From positions 1 to 34,765 of the forward strand of contig JAHECK010000020.1 in assembly GCA_024641785.1 (NCBI GenBank): a stretch of 34,765 nt of DNA. The letters are read 5' to 3'. The position numbers and the translations under genes were made by a program. Shown in pieces: positions 34,439-34,765 of this stretch (its first letter is position 1; every line of letters begins with the position of its first letter). The notes under the pieces were generated by a model. The model was not told where the DNA came from, made no database searches, and worked only from the letters and a program-made list of their open reading frames with translations. Origin of the DNA: Flavobacteriales bacterium. GTDB lineage: Bacteria; Bacteroidota; Bacteroidia; Flavobacteriales_D; JAHECK01.

Positions 34439-34765
34439 ATGAAAAAGATATTATACATATTAAACCCAATGAAAATTAGATTTTCATTCTTGGTTATTTT
34501 GATGATCCTTATAAGCTTACCTTCTGTTTATGCACAGGATGAAGCTGCTACTGAAGAAACTGTTGCAGAAGAAGCCCCGGCTCCTAAAAAAGAAAAAAAA
34601 CCCGAACGCCCAGCTTTCGAAAGCATGTGGTGGATTGATGGGCAAACCGGTGTGATTAATCAAGTTAAAACACTAGAATTTGTTATTCAGCACCGTTTTG
34701 GTTTAATCGGTTCAAGTCCTAAAGAATTACTTGGATTATATGGCCCATCTACTAATACACGTATT
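34439..34765 (+). CDS. DUF5777 family outer-membrane barrel protein (partial)
   Basis: The gene runs off the right edge; 109 codons are present. The start is either ATG 34439 or ATG 34469. The second gives a classical signal peptide beginning MKIRFSFLVILMI and ending SVYAQ; the first adds ten residues. After the signal comes a low-complexity Glu/Ala/Pro/Lys stretch (about 34-58), then FESMWWIDGQTGVINQVKTL and EFVIQHRFG, which match the beginning of DUF5777 (predicted beta-barrel) from memory. It follows the cytochrome gene by 10 bases, so the two are probably co-expressed. Confidence 0.82.
   Translation, partial: MKKILYILNPMKIRFSFLVILMILISLPSVYAQDEAATEETVAEEAPAPKKEKKPERPAFESMWWIDGQTGVINQVKTLEFVIQHRFGLIGSSPKELLGLYGPSTNTRI

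Overview
The window looks like a stretch of a Bacteroidota chromosome. It is AT-rich by eye, and it carries a type IX secretion (type B, gliding/CHU_C-like) sorting domain, several short lipoprotein or secretion signals ending in AQ or xxC, promoter elements of the Bacteroidota type (TAnnTTTG), and characteristic partners such as divergent xerD/aroQ, PadR-PspC, DUF5522 and DUF5777. I cannot place it below phylum with confidence. I see no rRNA, tRNA, CRISPR array, insertion sequence, phage gene or plasmid function. Most of the window is core chromosome. No gap between genes exceeds about 240 bases.

Left part (1-8.0 kb): xerD (minus) is divergent from a plus-strand run of aroQ, acetoacetyl-CoA synthetase and two tandem AI-2E-type membrane permeases. 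These are followed by yaaA overlapping a secreted FKBP prolyl isomerase, and then by a small predicted outer-membrane protein.

Minus-strand block A (8.0-14.7 kb): guaB leads, from a good candidate promoter, into three SurA-like periplasmic folding factors and a MoxR AAA+ ATPase. All are tightly spaced and read as one transcription unit, joining GMP synthesis to envelope protein folding.

Minus-strand block B (14.8-24.7 kb): lnt, pabB and tilS are closely packed. After a short gap come an FMN oxidoreductase of the NMO/FabK family and an active/inactive pair of M16 peptidases. The last gene is a large T9SS-exported protein that appears to start at TTG behind a Shine-Dalgarno-like sequence.

Right part (24.9-34.8 kb): a PadR regulator is translationally coupled to a PspC-domain membrane protein and ends at a strong bidirectional hairpin terminator. 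Facing it is a membrane-anchored protein with a YheO-like PAS domain. Next come a 57-residue DUF5522 cysteine protein coupled to urocanate hydratase, and a divergent TruA-like pseudouridine synthase whose 3' end overlaps hutU. These are followed by a secreted protein of a conserved uncharacterised type with its own terminator, a GT39/ArnT-like glycosyltransferase, and a c-type cytochrome lipoprotein followed by a DUF5777 barrel protein cut by the window edge.

I do not see a clear new multi-gene system. The best leads are the PAS_6 protein that has a membrane anchor in place of a DNA-binding tail, the secreted protein at 31098-31997 with the palindrome upstream of it, the cytochrome/DUF5777 pair with its inverted-repeat-rich upstream region, the SurA-trio/MoxR operon, and a strong bias for ATC isoleucine codons after G-ending codons, which creates many GATC sites.
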